This document shows, in pieces, positions 32,293-42,742 of a DNA stretch of 64,000 nt. The notes below the pieces were generated by a model. It did no database searches and was not told the DNA's origin. It saw only the letters and a list, made by a program, of their open reading frames with translations. The stretch is from the NCBI GenBank assembly GCA_964550025.1, contig CAZJYI010000043.1:12154-76153 (forward strand), read 5' to 3'. This DNA is from CAZJYI01 sp964550025 (GTDB lineage: Bacteria; Verrucomicrobiota; Kiritimatiellia; UBA8416; CAYOBW01). Position 1 is the stretch's first letter, and each line of letters begins with the position of its first letter. The position numbers were made by a program, and so were the translations under genes.

Positions 32293-33544
32293 ATGACCGC
32301 GAGACGTGGAACGAAACGGAAGTGGGCTTGGAACGTCTCTGTGCGGGGCGATGTCTTTGTGCTGTGCGTTCTGTGCAGCCTGCTCGTCGGCCTGCTCTTC
32401 CAACAGTTTGCCCGTGTGGGGTACGAGGCACGGTGCAGAATCATGGTCTACCGTGATCCCAAGCTCTCCCTGTCCGAGGAGCCGATGGCGTTTGGTCTCT
32501 CTTCTCACGTGCAGCTCGTGCAGAGCGAAAGGGTCCGTGGTCGCGCCGTCGACCGTCTTCAAGACCCGTGGCAGAAGGTCATGGGATCGAAGGAGCGCAT
32601 GCTGCTGCCCGTGCGTACGGAGACGGATGAAGGCTATTGGGGAGCTCCGGCGTTCAGAATCAGCGTGCGGTCGTCCAATCGCGTGTATGCGGAGGTGTTT
32701 CTGCAGACACTGGTGGAGGTGCACAAGGCGGAGTGGCAGGCGATCGAGATGGAGGCGAACGCTACGCCTGCCCAGCGGCTGCGCGAGCAACTCGATCGTA
32801 CCGAAGACAAGATCCGCGCGGCCGAAGATGACGTGATCGAGTACCGCCGCCTCTACGACGTGGCACGGACACAGGCCCGAGTCGAGGCGGAGAACACCCA
32901 CGTGAAGGCGCTGGTGGAACGCCGGGCCGAACTGTCGGCCGAACTGCAACTCCTCGACAATCGGCATCCCGCTCTGAAGAACGGAGGAAGCATCGCCGAG
33001 CCACTGGAGCTCGGGGAAGACCATGAGCTGCACAGGCTGCGGGCGGAGCTGACGCTGCTGCGGCGTGAAGAGGAACGCCTCAAGAAGGTCACACAGGATG
33101 CGGAACCCGGGTTGAACGCGTGCCGCGGGAAGATGGGGCGGATATCGAGTGAGATAGAGATTCTGGAAGAGACGGAGAAGGAGAAGATCCGGCAGCGCCA
33201 TGCCTTCCTACGCTCCGAGCTCGAAGCCATCGAGCAGGCTGAGTACAAGTGGCAGGCAAAGGACTTGCAGGCAAGCGCGCGACAAGGAGAGCTCGAGCGG
33301 ATAGCGGACGTGGTTGAGAGGCACGAGGACCACTACCGTGTACTCTACTGGCGACTCCGGGGCATAGTCCTATCCAGCGAGCTCAAAGCAGACCACTTCA
33401 CCGTGTTGGACCCGGTGACCGTTTCGCGCGGGCGCCTGGATGCCGGCGAAGCGAGGGCGGTGATGATCGTGGCGGCACTCGTCGGGGTCGTGGTGGGACT
33501 GGTTGTCGGTACGGTTGCCGCTGCGGGAACGAAGGGCGGGCGTT

Positions 33545-33546
<2 letters not shown>
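32293..33546 (+). CDS. Wzz/GumC-like chain-length-determinant protein
   Basis: A 417-residue protein with a membrane helix near the N-terminus (V-F-V-L-C-V-L-C-S-L-L-V-G-L-L-F), a long helical coiled-coil region at about 155-350 and a second membrane helix at about 385-410 (V-M-I-V-A-A-L-V-G-V-V-V-G-L-V-V-G). This is the layout of polysaccharide co-polymerases (Wzz, GumC). No cytoplasmic kinase domain and no capsule gene is next to it. ATG 32293 follows GAGAGGG; upstream frames are unlikely. It may control chain length of a surface polysaccharide made elsewhere. Its stop codon is formed by the first bases of a heptad array. Confidence 0.75.
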
Positions 33547-33733
<187 letters not shown>

Positions 33734-33745
33734 GAGACTGGAGAG

Positions 33746-34141
33746 CTATGCGCCGTAACTGTCGTCGGTGTCCTCGCGGACCTTGCCCTTCTGGGCCGTG
33801 CGGATGCTGGTGACGAAGATGCGTATCAGTTCGTCCGTTTCTCTCAGGAAAGGGTCGACGTCTGTCGGGTCGTTGATCAGAGGGACCTTCCGGACGAGGC
33901 GGAGAGCGCGATGCGATTCGCGTAGTTCCTTGAGGCAGACCTTCATCTTGTGAATGAAATCGCGTGGAGACTCGGCAGCTTGCGCTTCTCCGTGATTGAA
34001 AAGCGGCGATGTGCCGGACCGGAGCAGTTGTCCGCCCACATGGTTCCCCGCCCGGGTGCTGAGCATCTTCTCGACGAGGCGAATAACAGATGCGGCATAC
34101 TCCAGAAGTCTGTCCTCCAGATCATATTCCCTCTCCGCCAT
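33746..34141 (-). CDS. Four-helix-bundle protein (S23/TIGR02436 type)
   Basis: A 131-residue, almost entirely helical protein whose core L-L-R-S-G-T-S-P-L-F-N-H-G-E-A-Q, then F-I-H-K-M-K-V-C-L-K-E-L-R-E-S, matches the four-helix-bundle family often found near 23S rRNA intervening sequences and in intergenic repeats. Its function is unknown. GGAGGGGAAAGAG precedes ATG 34141. It is flanked on both sides by GAAC arrays in inverted orientation, so it may be cargo of a repeat-driven cassette. Confidence 0.88.
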   Translation of the reverse strand: MAEREYDLEDRLLEYAASVIRLVEKMLSTRAGNHVGGQLLRSGTSPLFNHGEAQAAESPRDFIHKMKVCLKELRESHRALRLVRKVPLINDPTDVDPFLRETDELIRIFVTSIRTAQKGKVREDTDDSYGA

Positions 34142-34160
34142 CTCTTTCCCCTCCTCCACA

Positions 34161-34388
34161 GTTCAGCGTTCGATGTTCAGTGTTCGAAGTTCGATGTTCA
34201 GTGTTCGATGTTCGATGTTCAACATTCGATGTTCGATGTTCAATGTTCGATGTTCAATGTTCGACGTTCGGTGCTCAATGCTCGATGTTCGAAGTTCGAT
34301 GTTCAACGTTCGATGTTCAATGTTCAACGTTCGGTGCTCAATGCTCGACGTTCGAAGTTCGATGTTCAACGTTCAGTGTTCAACGTTC
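34161..34388 (-). repeat. Heptad array 3, with 63-bp higher-order duplication
   Basis: Thirty-three 7-base units that read GAACxxx on the minus strand. Two consecutive nine-unit blocks are nearly identical (63 bp), showing recent expansion by duplication. The array runs into the last codons of the BASS transporter gene, whose stop TGA is made from the first unit. Confidence 0.95.
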
Positions 34389-35300
34389 ACTCCCATTCCC
34401 TTTCCCGCCCCAGACCTGAGCCAGCATCGACGCGGTGATGACGCACCAGGTGGCGAAGAGCGCGGGGATCAGGGCTGTCTCGGCCGAGAAGTGTGCGACG
34501 GCCAGCACGGCCCCAAGCCCGGCGTTCTGCATGCCGACCTCCACCGAAAGCGTGCGCGCGCGCTTCTGATCGAAGCGGAACAGTCTGCCCGCGGCATAGC
34601 CGCCCAGGTAGCCCACGAGGTTGTGCGTGAACACCGCCAGAAATACGACCACCGTCAGGGACGCGATCTTCTCCTGGTTCAGCGCCACGACCATCCCGCA
34701 GATGACGGCAATGCAGACGGTGGAGAACGCGGGGAACAGGTCGTGGAGCCGCTCGATGCGCGCGCGGAAGAAGTGCTTCAGGGCGAATCCGATCAGGAGC
34801 GGCAGGATCACAATCTTGACAATCGTCAGAAACATGTTCCAGAACGGGATCTCGATCACGGTGTGGGCGTAGACGTACGTCAACGCCGGCGTCAGGACGG
34901 GCGCCAGCAGCGTGGCGGTCGAGGTCAGGGCTATGGAATAGGCGACGTCCGTCTTCGCCAGGTAGGCAATCACGTTGCTGGCCATGGCCCCGGGGACGGC
35001 GCCGACGAGGACCATGCCCAGCAGCAGCGGCGGCGGGAAGTGCAGCGCCTTGCCGATCAGAAAACCGCACAGCGGCATGATGATGAACTGGGCGAGCACG
35101 CCGAGAACCACCCGGTCGGGCCGGCGCACGAGAGGGCGGAAGGTGGACAGGTCCATGGCGCAGCCGATCCCGAGCATGGTCCCGAAGAACATCCACTGGA
35201 TATACGGCTTGACCCACGTCAGCAAAGGCGGATGAATGCACCCGAGCAACCCGAGCACAACCACCCATACCGGCATCCGACGCGTGAACCACTTCAGCAT
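34380..35300 (-). CDS. Bile acid:sodium symporter (BASS) family transporter
   Basis: A 306-residue membrane protein with about nine or ten helices and the family hallmarks (G-T-M-L-G-I-G-C-A-M-D-L, then V-G-A-V-P-G-A-M-A-S-N-V-I, later E-V-G-M-Q-N-A-G-L-G). BASS proteins move organic anions or small carboxylates with sodium. ATG 35300 is chosen over the GTG at 35327. Neither has a good ribosome site. The coding end G-N-G-S-E-R-stop is shared with the first GAAC unit of array 3. Confidence 0.9.
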   Translation of the reverse strand: MLKWFTRRMPVWVVVLGLLGCIHPPLLTWVKPYIQWMFFGTMLGIGCAMDLSTFRPLVRRPDRVVLGVLAQFIIMPLCGFLIGKALHFPPPLLLGMVLVGAVPGAMASNVIAYLAKTDVAYSIALTSTATLLAPVLTPALTYVYAHTVIEIPFWNMFLTIVKIVILPLLIGFALKHFFRARIERLHDLFPAFSTVCIAVICGMVVALNQEKIASLTVVVFLAVFTHNLVGYLGGYAAGRLFRFDQKRARTLSVEVGMQNAGLGAVLAVAHFSAETALIPALFATWCVITASMLAQVWGGKGNGSER

Positions 35301-35348
35301 GCGGGTGACTGTAGCGGGGAGGCGCACCGGCAGTCAATGTCGGTGACG

Positions 35349-35520
35349 GGAACGGCAGCAATTCTCATTCTGGCCGGGGTCTCTCCTCCCTCGCACCATG
35401 GGGACGCTCTTACGAGCGCACTACGAACGAGGAAGCCCCGCATCTGTGTTTGTAGTGCGCCCGTGAGGGCGTCCCCTCGGCTGGCGGCGGGCCAAAATGA
35501 AGATTGCCGCGGGAACGGCT
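35349..35520. repeat. Roughly 170-bp imperfect palindrome (REP/MITE-like)
   Basis: Inner arms 35400-35424 (GGGGACGCTCTTACGAGCGC and on) and 35452-35476 pair at 22 of 25 positions. The outer arms (GCAGCAATTCTCATTCTGGC against GCGGCAATCTTCATTTTGGC) also pair. The 27-base centre is unpaired. It lies between the BASS transporter and esterase genes. Confidence 0.75.
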
Positions 35521-35529
35521 GTTGGCCTG

Positions 35530-37251
35530 CTACTCGAGCTCGACGCGAAAGAAGGCCTCTGCGCTGTCCACGCTGACGGTGTGGACGCATTCCGGGGACA
35601 CACCCTCGATGCCGACGGCGTTCGTGTCCCACGTTCCCTGCCCGAGCGATCCGCGGCTCAGGACGCGATAGGTCTTTCCCGTTACCGCTTGCCATCGCAG
35701 GGCGAACAGCCCATTCGTTCCGGTTTCGGCTGCCCCGGTGAACGCCATCAGCGACGCGCCGTTTGTCGGATCCGTCGCGGCCAGGAACTCATGCAGGTCG
35801 ATGAACCCGTCGCCGTCCCAGTCGTCGGTGACGTTCCCCGCCGAATTCGTGATTCCGCCGAAGTAGCGGATTTCCCACCCGTCGTTCATTCGGTCGCCGT
35901 CGCCGTCGATGGTTTCGAGGGTGAGCCCGAAGTGGTAGTTCCGCTCCTCGTTCGTGAATACCTTCCCGCCTGGCTGCGGCGCCTGGCCCTCCGTGACGCT
36001 CCCGCCCGGGTCGAAGCGACCCAAGTTCCCCCCCGTGCGCCAGATCTCGTCGACCGGCGCGGCCGTGTCGAAGCGTACCAGCGCCCCGTTGCCGCCTTCG
36101 CCGTCCGCTTCGGTGTCCATGAATCCGGCGGCGATCTTCTCGCCCGGCATGAGCGTGATGGGCGTGGGCTGCGCAGAGAAGGCAAAGACGTTCTCGCCGT
36201 CGTTCGTCGAGACGCGCGTTGTGCCGATTTCGAGGACCGTGAAGTCGTTGTCGCCGTTGACCCTGGCGAGGAACGGCGTGGCGATTCCCCCGACCCTCGA
36301 GGCATCGAACCGGAAACGGCCGACACGGAGTTCCTGGCGCGATCCCGTGGCGTTGAGATAAGCGTCGCCCTCGTTGATGACGAGGTTGGCCTTCAAATCG
36401 TCGACCTGCCCGTCCCCCGTGACCGCGTTTCCGAGGTAGGCGGGCGGCATTGAAGATCCCGTCCCGCTCCGCTGTGAGAACAGCCAGTTCTTGAATTCCT
36501 GGCTGACATACGAGTGGTTCCAGGCCGCATGCCCGACGCCCTCGAGGCGGGTGAGTTTCAGTACGTTCGTGTCGACAGCCCCGCCGCCGTCGATGATGTG
36601 CTGCTTGATCTTGTCGACCATGAACGCGGAGTTGTTGTACGGCACGGTATTGTCCGAAGCCCCGTGCCACGCCCAGATCGGTGTCCGGGTCAGCCTTGCC
36701 GCCCACTGCGACGTGTTTCCCCCGTAGTCCGGAGGGCCTTCGGTTGCATCGATCCAACGGTCTCCCCAGCCGCAGATGGGGCCGCCGGCGGCGTAGGTGT
36801 TCGTGTAGACCGACAGGGCGCGCCACGTGCCGTTTCCACCCTGTGACATGCCGGTGACGTAGAGGCGGGATCTGTCCGCGAAGTGCGACGAGCACACCGA
36901 CAGCACAATCTCGTGGGCCAACTGTATTTCGTCATAGCCCCAGTAGTTGTTCTGCTGCGGCGAGACGATGATACAGACTTCGTTCATCCAGAAACGGTTC
37001 ATGTTCCCGCCGTCATTCAGGTGGCGCGCATTGTCCGTGCCTCTGCCACCCGCACCGTGCAGGCAGAGCACCAGTGGGACCTCGCTGGGCGGGTGGTAGT
37101 CTTCGTGCACGAAAAGGCGGTACGGCATGCTCTCCCCGACGGCGTTCGTATACCAATACGCGGCGAACGCGTCCTGCCAGTCCGCGTGCGCACAGACGCT
37201 TCCGATGACGCAGAGGAGTGTGCTTATGGCGGCCCGCTGAGTGTATCGCAT
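35530..37251 (-). CDS. Secreted alpha/beta-hydrolase (esterase, polyhydroxybutyrate-depolymerase or feruloyl-esterase-like) with type-3 repeat tail
   Basis: A 573-residue exported enzyme. A signal peptide ends near A-H-A-D. The hydrolase covers about 40-320: oxyanion region L-V-L-C-L-H-G-A-G-G, nucleophile elbow G-M-S-Q-G-G (Ser144) and late G-H-A-A-W. The second half is beta-rich, then D-G-D-G-D-R-M-N-D-G-W-E, a thrombospondin type-3-like calcium repeat, and a C-terminal beta module ending F-F-R-V-E-L-E. The same tail layout is shared by two other large proteins in the window, so it may be a surface-sorting or anchoring region. It probably hydrolyses ester-linked decorations on polysaccharide. 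Confidence 0.82.
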   Translation of the reverse strand: MRYTQRAAISTLLCVIGSVCAHADWQDAFAAYWYTNAVGESMPYRLFVHEDYHPPSEVPLVLCLHGAGGRGTDNARHLNDGGNMNRFWMNEVCIIVSPQQNNYWGYDEIQLAHEIVLSVCSSHFADRSRLYVTGMSQGGNGTWRALSVYTNTYAAGGPICGWGDRWIDATEGPPDYGGNTSQWAARLTRTPIWAWHGASDNTVPYNNSAFMVDKIKQHIIDGGGAVDTNVLKLTRLEGVGHAAWNHSYVSQEFKNWLFSQRSGTGSSMPPAYLGNAVTGDGQVDDLKANLVINEGDAYLNATGSRQELRVGRFRFDASRVGGIATPFLARVNGDNDFTVLEIGTTRVSTNDGENVFAFSAQPTPITLMPGEKIAAGFMDTEADGEGGNGALVRFDTAAPVDEIWRTGGNLGRFDPGGSVTEGQAPQPGGKVFTNEERNYHFGLTLETIDGDGDRMNDGWEIRYFGGITNSAGNVTDDWDGDGFIDLHEFLAATDPTNGASLMAFTGAAETGTNGLFALRWQAVTGKTYRVLSRGSLGQGTWDTNAVGIEGVSPECVHTVSVDSAEAFFRVELE

Positions 37252-37639
37252 GTCACGTCCCCTCTCGATAGACTGACCGACCCGTTGAGATCGTGCGCCG
37301 GCATTGTTACGGTTCTGCTACGGCCCGCGCACCGTTTGCATACCACGAAGGGGCTGCGGCGCGCAATGCGTCTCGTCCGAGCGTTTCGGATTCCAGGATC
37401 GCATCCCCTTGTTTTCCGCCCCAGATTCCTGCAATTCAAGCGTGACGCGGCGTGATCGCTGCGATAAGGTCCGGATGGTAGGAGGAGGTAGCCTCTGCTG
37501 CTACCGCCACCCGCGGAGATGGGGGCGCTGTCAAGGCGTGTCGAGGCACCAACGGGCCGGCAGCGTCCGCATGTGCGATGCTGTAGACGGCACCCCGATG
37601 CCGGCCTGAAGAAGGCGGCGGTTGTATGAGGAGTGAACT
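37252..37639. other. Intergenic region between divergent secreted-protein genes
   Basis: No gene is supported. A short inverted repeat (GGTAGC-CTCTGCT-GCTACC) occurs at about 37484-37502. No known riboswitch was recognised; promoters for both genes must lie here. Confidence 0.5.
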
Positions 37640-40379
37640 ATGCAAGATGCGACTGTGACCCAGGGGAAGGCGCTCGCGCGTGCGGCCGCGATAGTTGTCG
37701 CGGCAGGCTGTGCATTGGTTTGGCGCGTGCCCACGGCCGGCGGCCAACCCGTGTCGGATGATTTCGATTCGACAACCACCAATGCCTTCTGGCGCTTCGA
37801 CGATACGATCGGCGATTGCTCGCTGCTGATGGACGGGACCCACGCCGTGATTGACGTCGGTAGGTCGGTGGCCCATGAGATCACCCCCACGGTTGTCGGC
37901 GTGCCCCGATTGCTGCAACCCGCGGACGACCGGGACTTCGAGATCGAAGCCAAGTTCGACAATCCACCTGCCATTCCCATCCAGAGCCAGGGCATTATCG
38001 TACAGCAGGATGGCGACACCGTCCTGCATTTCGGCGTGTCCGCGATTCCCGGCCTTCCTCCCGGGTATGCTCTGCATGCCGCGTTCTCGGACATTGGCGG
38101 GGCAACCGGCACCCTTTACCACACTAGCTTCCCCCCCCCCCATGCAGCCCCCGCCGCCGTCCTACATGCGCGTCAAGCGAGCGCTCAACCAATGGACGTT
38201 CTCCACTTCTCACGACGGTACGCTCTGGACGACCGCCGTCACCTTCACGTGTGTCATGACGGTCAACGAAGTCGGACTGTTCGCCGGCAACAGCTTGGAT
38301 AATCCGCCTTTCACGTCCCGCATCGACTACTTTGAGGTGCTGCAGCGCTTCAGCGAAACGAGCGCCGACATCAGCGTGGTCAAGAGCGTGGACATCGATG
38401 AACCCAACGTGGGCGACACGATTCAGTACACCGTCATCGCCAGCAATGCGGGGCCCTATTCCGCCGACATCGTGTGGATCGAAGATCTCCTTCCCGAGGG
38501 CGTCACCTTCCGGTCCGAGGTCGCGGCGCCCGGCACTACCTACACGCCGAGCAACGGGTTGTGGGAGATCCTGCAGTTTGCCCGCTACGAAACCCGGCAG
38601 CTTCTGTTGACGGCTACGGTGGACAGCGGGGCCGGGGGCTCCGTTATCACCAATGCTGCCCGCGTGGCCTACACCGGCGACGACATGGACGAGAATTCCC
38701 AGAACGATCGGGGGATTGCGGTGATCGACGTGCCGCTGGTGGACGTGCAGGTCATCAGCAAGGGCGTCGACGACGATGCGCCATATGAAGGCGACCAGGT
38801 CCGCTATGCCGTCACCATCTACAACGCCGGGCCCGATGACGCGACCGGTGTCCAGATACAGGACGTGCTGCCGGCTGGTCTGACCTTCGTTGGTGCGGAA
38901 ACGCCTCCCGGTACCGGTCCACCCAACTACTCCAACGGTGTATGGAACGTGGGTGACCTCCTTGCACTCGAAGGCAGGCTCCTTTACATCGACGCCATCG
39001 TCAACCAGGGAACGGCCGGCCGCGAGATCATCAACACGGCCACGGTTCTGGCGGTCGACCAGGAGGAATCCCGTCTCGACAACAACAGCCAGTCGGCTTC
39101 GCTCCGTGTCAGCAGTGACGTCGTCGTGATGGTCTACGGCGATCCCCAGCCGCACGGAACGTCCGCCCCGCTGGGCTACGGGTCAAACGCCGTGCTTCGG
39201 GGAACGGTCGTCACCAACACCGTGAACAGCCCGGCGGACGAGAGCAACGGCACGCGCTACGTGTGCACGGGGTGGCTCTACGGGGCCGATGATCTGCAGG
39301 AGACCAATGGGCTGGGAACCAGCGTCGTCTTCACGGCGGAGATGGATATGTACCAGGTCTGGCGCTGGCAGACCGAGCACCGGCTGGAGCTCATCGCCTA
39401 CAGCGGCCTCATCACGAACGGTAGCATCAGGACGGGGGAGAGAGGTTGGAAGACAGCCGGGTTTATGGAGGACCTCTTCCCGGAACCCGACTACGGCTAC
39501 CGTTTCGACCACTGGGAGACCAATGGCGTCCATGCCGGGACGGCCAGTCCGCTGCACGTCACCATGAACGGCCCGATGACGGTGGTGGCCGTGTTCGAGC
39601 CGCTGTTCATGCAGATCGAGGACATCCATATCAGTGTGGTGCACTGGCAGACGAACCGGCAGACCGGCACGCTGTTTGCAGACTTGCTCGTCAGTAACGA
39701 CGTGCAGTCGGCCAAATCGCTGTCGGAACCGTACTGGTACGTGGCGGAGAGCAACGCCCAGTACTGGCTGATGTACCCCGACGGGATCGAGACGAACAGC
39801 GGACATCCCTACGTTGATATCACCGTCCAGGTCACGAGTGCGCTGCACGCCGCCGAGGATGAGAACATGATGCTGGATCCGGGCGAGACCGTCACGATAT
39901 ACGGGGTTGAGTTCTTCAGTATGGACCGGTCGATTCCCCATGGGTACGTTATGGCCCTCTGGGCCGACCCGCCGTCACCCGCCGTTGACGCGGGACCGAT
40001 GGACACGGACCGCGACGGCATACCCAACACCTGGGAGACATCGAGCGGGGTCCTGAATCCCCGCAACCCCTTCGATGCCGTGCAGGATCTCGACGGCGAC
40101 GGCATGAGCAACCTGGAAGAATACCATGCCGACACCCACCCCGGGGAAGCTGCCTCCGTGCTGAAAGTGATCGGCGCCGATCCCGTGCCGGGGGGCGTGC
40201 GCCTGCGATGGAGTGGCGGTCGGGACGTGGAACAGTATCTCCAAAGTGCCGGAACTCCCGTCGGGCCATGGCAGACCGTTCTTACGAACGCCCCGCCGAC
40301 ACCGCCGCGCGTGAGCATTCAATTGCCGCCGTCCGGGAAAGCGCCGGTTTACTACCGTCTTCGAGTCAACGAACGATAG
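37640..40379 (+). CDS. DUF11 surface protein, reading frame shifted at an 11-C tract
   Basis: The protein reads from ATG 37640 (GAGG upstream) in one frame to a run of eleven C residues (38131-38141) and continues in the next frame to 40379, about 913 residues. One base fewer in the run would restore a single frame, so this is either slippage, phase variation or an assembly error. The N-terminus has a signal peptide and a concanavalin-type DUF1349-like domain split by the shift. Two DUF11 repeats follow (A-D-I-S-V-V-K-S-V-D, then V-D-V-Q-V-I-S-K-G-V-D), then a G-T-R-Y-V-C-T-G-W repeat module, a type-3 repeat (D-T-D-R-D-G-I-P) and the Y-Y-R-L-R-V tail. DUF11 proteins are cell-surface structures. 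Confidence 0.75.
38131..38141 (+). other. Homopolymer tract of eleven C residues inside the DUF11 gene
   Basis: Eleven consecutive C residues preceded by TT and followed by ATGCAG. The reading frame upstream and downstream differ by one base here. Poly-C or poly-G tracts of this length are prone to slipped-strand mispairing. Confidence 0.9.
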
Positions 40380-40391
40380 GAGCCATCAACC

Positions 40392-41552
40392 ATGAAGAAG
40401 AAACCACTGGTGTTGACGGTGTGCGCACTGCTGTGTGGCACGGCCCTCGTGGGACACAGCCAGGACCCTCCGGATGACGGAGACTGCGGCTGGCGGATAT
40501 CCATCGGTCCCATCTGGCGCTCTATCGAATCGTCTCGCTTCTGGCCCGGCGACCACAGCGGCCAGTACGGCATCGGCAACCAGGCGCGAAGCGGCCACAG
40601 CGGTCAGCGTGCCGACATAGGACCTGTCGATGCCATTGCCGATCGCGAATACGACGATGGATTTGTGCGCATGGACCCGGGCACGGCGCGCGACAACGAC
40701 ACCTGGTACTGGGGGTACGAGAATGCGGGGCAGCACGAGGGCGGCCAGATGGTCTTCACGGCGGACGACGGCGTTAGCACGCGGTTCCGCCGCAGCGTTT
40801 CCAGCACACCGGGTTCGAGCATGGACATCGACGACACCGGCGTCGGGGTGATCGTCGCCGCCTACAGGCAATTCCTCGTGTCGGAACGCTTTCACCTGGG
40901 ACTGTATCTCGACCTGATGGGGATACGCTTCTCCATGGACGGTGAAACATCCACGTACTCCGAAAGCCAGACCTGGCGCCATACCGCGGTGTCGTATGAA
41001 GATCGCTACGACCTGCAAGGCGTTCAGCCGCCGGGCGCGCCGTACGCAGGGAACTACGGATACCCGCCGGGCCCCCTTCTGCCCAACATCCCCTCTCAGC
41101 GCCTGAAGCATACCGAGTCCCGCGGAGGCGGATCCTACCAGGCGTACAATACCGTCCTGCACGACATCGACATCGAACTGCTCACGCTCAGTATGGGGCT
41201 GAGAGCCGAAACCGGAGTTGGTCGTGTCGTGTTGAGCGGTGCCGCCGGTCCGACGCTTAACCTCATCGCGATCGACGCGGAGCATAGCGAGTCTCTGCAT
41301 GCTTCCCGCAACGGCGGCGAGGACCAGCTCGTGGGGCAATGGCACAACGGCGCGGACGAAACCAAGCTCCGTGTCGGCGCTTTTGTCCAGGCCGCGCTCG
41401 GTGTTGCCCTTACCGGCGACATCGAAGTGGACATCTTCGGACGCTACGATTGGGTCGCGGACGTAGAGGGCGCGGTTGGGCCGAGCCGCTATGACATCTC
41501 GCTCGAGGGGTTCTCCGGCGGCGCCCAGCTCTCGTGGCAGTTCGGGGAGTGA
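40392..41552 (+). CDS. Exported outer-membrane beta-barrel-like protein
   Basis: A 386-residue protein with a signal peptide (cut near V-G-H-S-Q) and many amphipathic strands ending in Q-L-S-W-Q-F-G-E, as expected of an outer-membrane barrel. It starts 12 bases after the DUF11 gene, so they are probably co-transcribed and the barrel may support export or display of the surface protein. No exact family is recognised. Confidence 0.6.
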   Translation: MKKKPLVLTVCALLCGTALVGHSQDPPDDGDCGWRISIGPIWRSIESSRFWPGDHSGQYGIGNQARSGHSGQRADIGPVDAIADREYDDGFVRMDPGTARDNDTWYWGYENAGQHEGGQMVFTADDGVSTRFRRSVSSTPGSSMDIDDTGVGVIVAAYRQFLVSERFHLGLYLDLMGIRFSMDGETSTYSESQTWRHTAVSYEDRYDLQGVQPPGAPYAGNYGYPPGPLLPNIPSQRLKHTESRGGGSYQAYNTVLHDIDIELLTLSMGLRAETGVGRVVLSGAAGPTLNLIAIDAEHSESLHASRNGGEDQLVGQWHNGADETKLRVGAFVQAALGVALTGDIEVDIFGRYDWVADVEGAVGPSRYDISLEGFSGGAQLSWQFGE

Positions 41553-41573
41553 TCCCTCGCGGGGAGGTAGACC

Positions 41574-42062
41574 GTGTCGCGATTCTCTGTCATCCTGGCT
41601 GTCCTGGCAGCGGTGGTCCTGCAGTGCGGATGTTCGGCGTTGCGCCCTCCGGCGAATGCGGTCCGCGGCATCACACTCGTCAACGGAATCTGCGATGCCG
41701 AGAGCGAGGCGTTTCGGGGTGCGCCCGCTTCGCAGATCCAGTTCTGGACGCCGTCCACGGCCACGTGGGCGGCCGTGGTGGCTTCGTATGATAGCGAGTC
41801 GGATGTCCCCCCGGAGGATCACTGGCAGCGGGTAACACCGGAGCAGATCGCTGAGTTTGGACGCAAGCTGCGTGAGTCGGGGTTGGTGGACGGGTGGCGC
41901 TACCACGAGGTCTACGGCTACGGCGAGTATACGCACAAGCCCGGCCTGTGGTGGGCCGCCACCACACGCAACAACATCGACACCAAGGCCTTTGGCGCAT
42001 TCTTCTTCAAGAACTGGCCCGGAGCAGACCGCGTTTACGTGGAAGTATGGGATGCTCAGTAG
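41574..42062 (+). CDS. Small exported protein, possibly TRL-like lipoprotein
   Basis: A 162-residue protein with an N-terminal hydrophobic segment ending V-V-L-Q-C-G-C-S, where one of the cysteines could be lipidated although the lipobox is not canonical. Starts with GTG 41574 behind GGGGAGG. The remainder is small, rich in tryptophan and tyrosine (W-R-Y-H-E-V-Y-G-Y-G-E-Y) and unrecognised. It follows the barrel gene by 21 bases, so it belongs to the same operon. Confidence 0.55.
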   Translation: MSRFSVILAVLAAVVLQCGCSALRPPANAVRGITLVNGICDAESEAFRGAPASQIQFWTPSTATWAAVVASYDSESDVPPEDHWQRVTPEQIAEFGRKLRESGLVDGWRYHEVYGYGEYTHKPGLWWAATTRNNIDTKAFGAFFFKNWPGADRVYVEVWDAQ

Positions 42063-42157
42063 AGCAGCGTGCCTCTGGGCCGGCGGCGGTTGAGAAAACT
42101 GTTGCCTTGCCGCGGTGTGTGTGACAGCTTGGGATCTGCAACTTGGAGGTGATAGCC

Positions 42158-42646
42158 ATGAGATACTCCACCCGGATGCTTGGACTCGGACTCTCTGCTA
42201 TGGCGTTCGTCGTGTTCGCCGTGAACGACACGTCCGCCGGAGAGCGGAACAGCCGCTCCAGGAACAGCCGCAACGGCCGCAACGACCGCCGGAATCAATC
42301 GCGCACGGTGTCGCTCAAGTCAGGGAAGATCACGCGGTTGGGTGAAGGGGGCAAGAGCGAGGCCGTCAGCCTGCGGGAACGACACGAGCAAGCGAAGTCG
42401 AGCTCTCGCGCCGCCGTGCCGGTTCGCGGCGCCTCGAGCGCGGCGTCGATGCCCCCGGCGCTGAGAGCGTTGCTGGCGCGGCGCATTCTCGAAAGAGACG
42501 CGCAGAAAGCGTCCAACACCACCGAACGCTCGACGATGATCATCCTGCCTCCCGTGAACGACGATCCTTTCGCCGAGATCCGGGAAAAGCCCACTCCCCG
42601 TGATCCGAAGGGGAAGGGGGCGGAAAAGGGAGAAGTCGGGCGCTAA
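42158..42646 (+). CDS. Small basic exported protein of unknown function
   Basis: A 162-residue protein with a signal peptide (L-G-L-G-L-S-A-M-A-F-V-V-F-A) and then an arginine, asparagine and serine-rich low-complexity stretch (R-N-S-R-S-R-N-S-R-N-G-R-N). GGAGGTGATAGCC precedes ATG 42158. No domain is recognised. It may be a nucleic-acid- or polysaccharide-binding surface protein. Confidence 0.5.
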   Translation: MRYSTRMLGLGLSAMAFVVFAVNDTSAGERNSRSRNSRNGRNDRRNQSRTVSLKSGKITRLGEGGKSEAVSLRERHEQAKSSSRAAVPVRGASSAASMPPALRALLARRILERDAQKASNTTERSTMIILPPVNDDPFAEIREKPTPRDPKGKGAEKGEVGR

Positions 42647-42742
42647 TCCGGCGCTCAGCGTCCGGCACGACCTGCCGTGCCGCCCGGCTCTCGTTCGGTT
42701 CAGTTGTGTCCTGCTCCCCCCCACCGTAGCCGCGGGCCGCAG

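Noticed and set aside
37252..37639. Possible riboswitch upstream of the DUF11 gene
   Set aside because: Only a small hairpin (GGTAGC...GCTACC) is seen; no known aptamer core could be matched.
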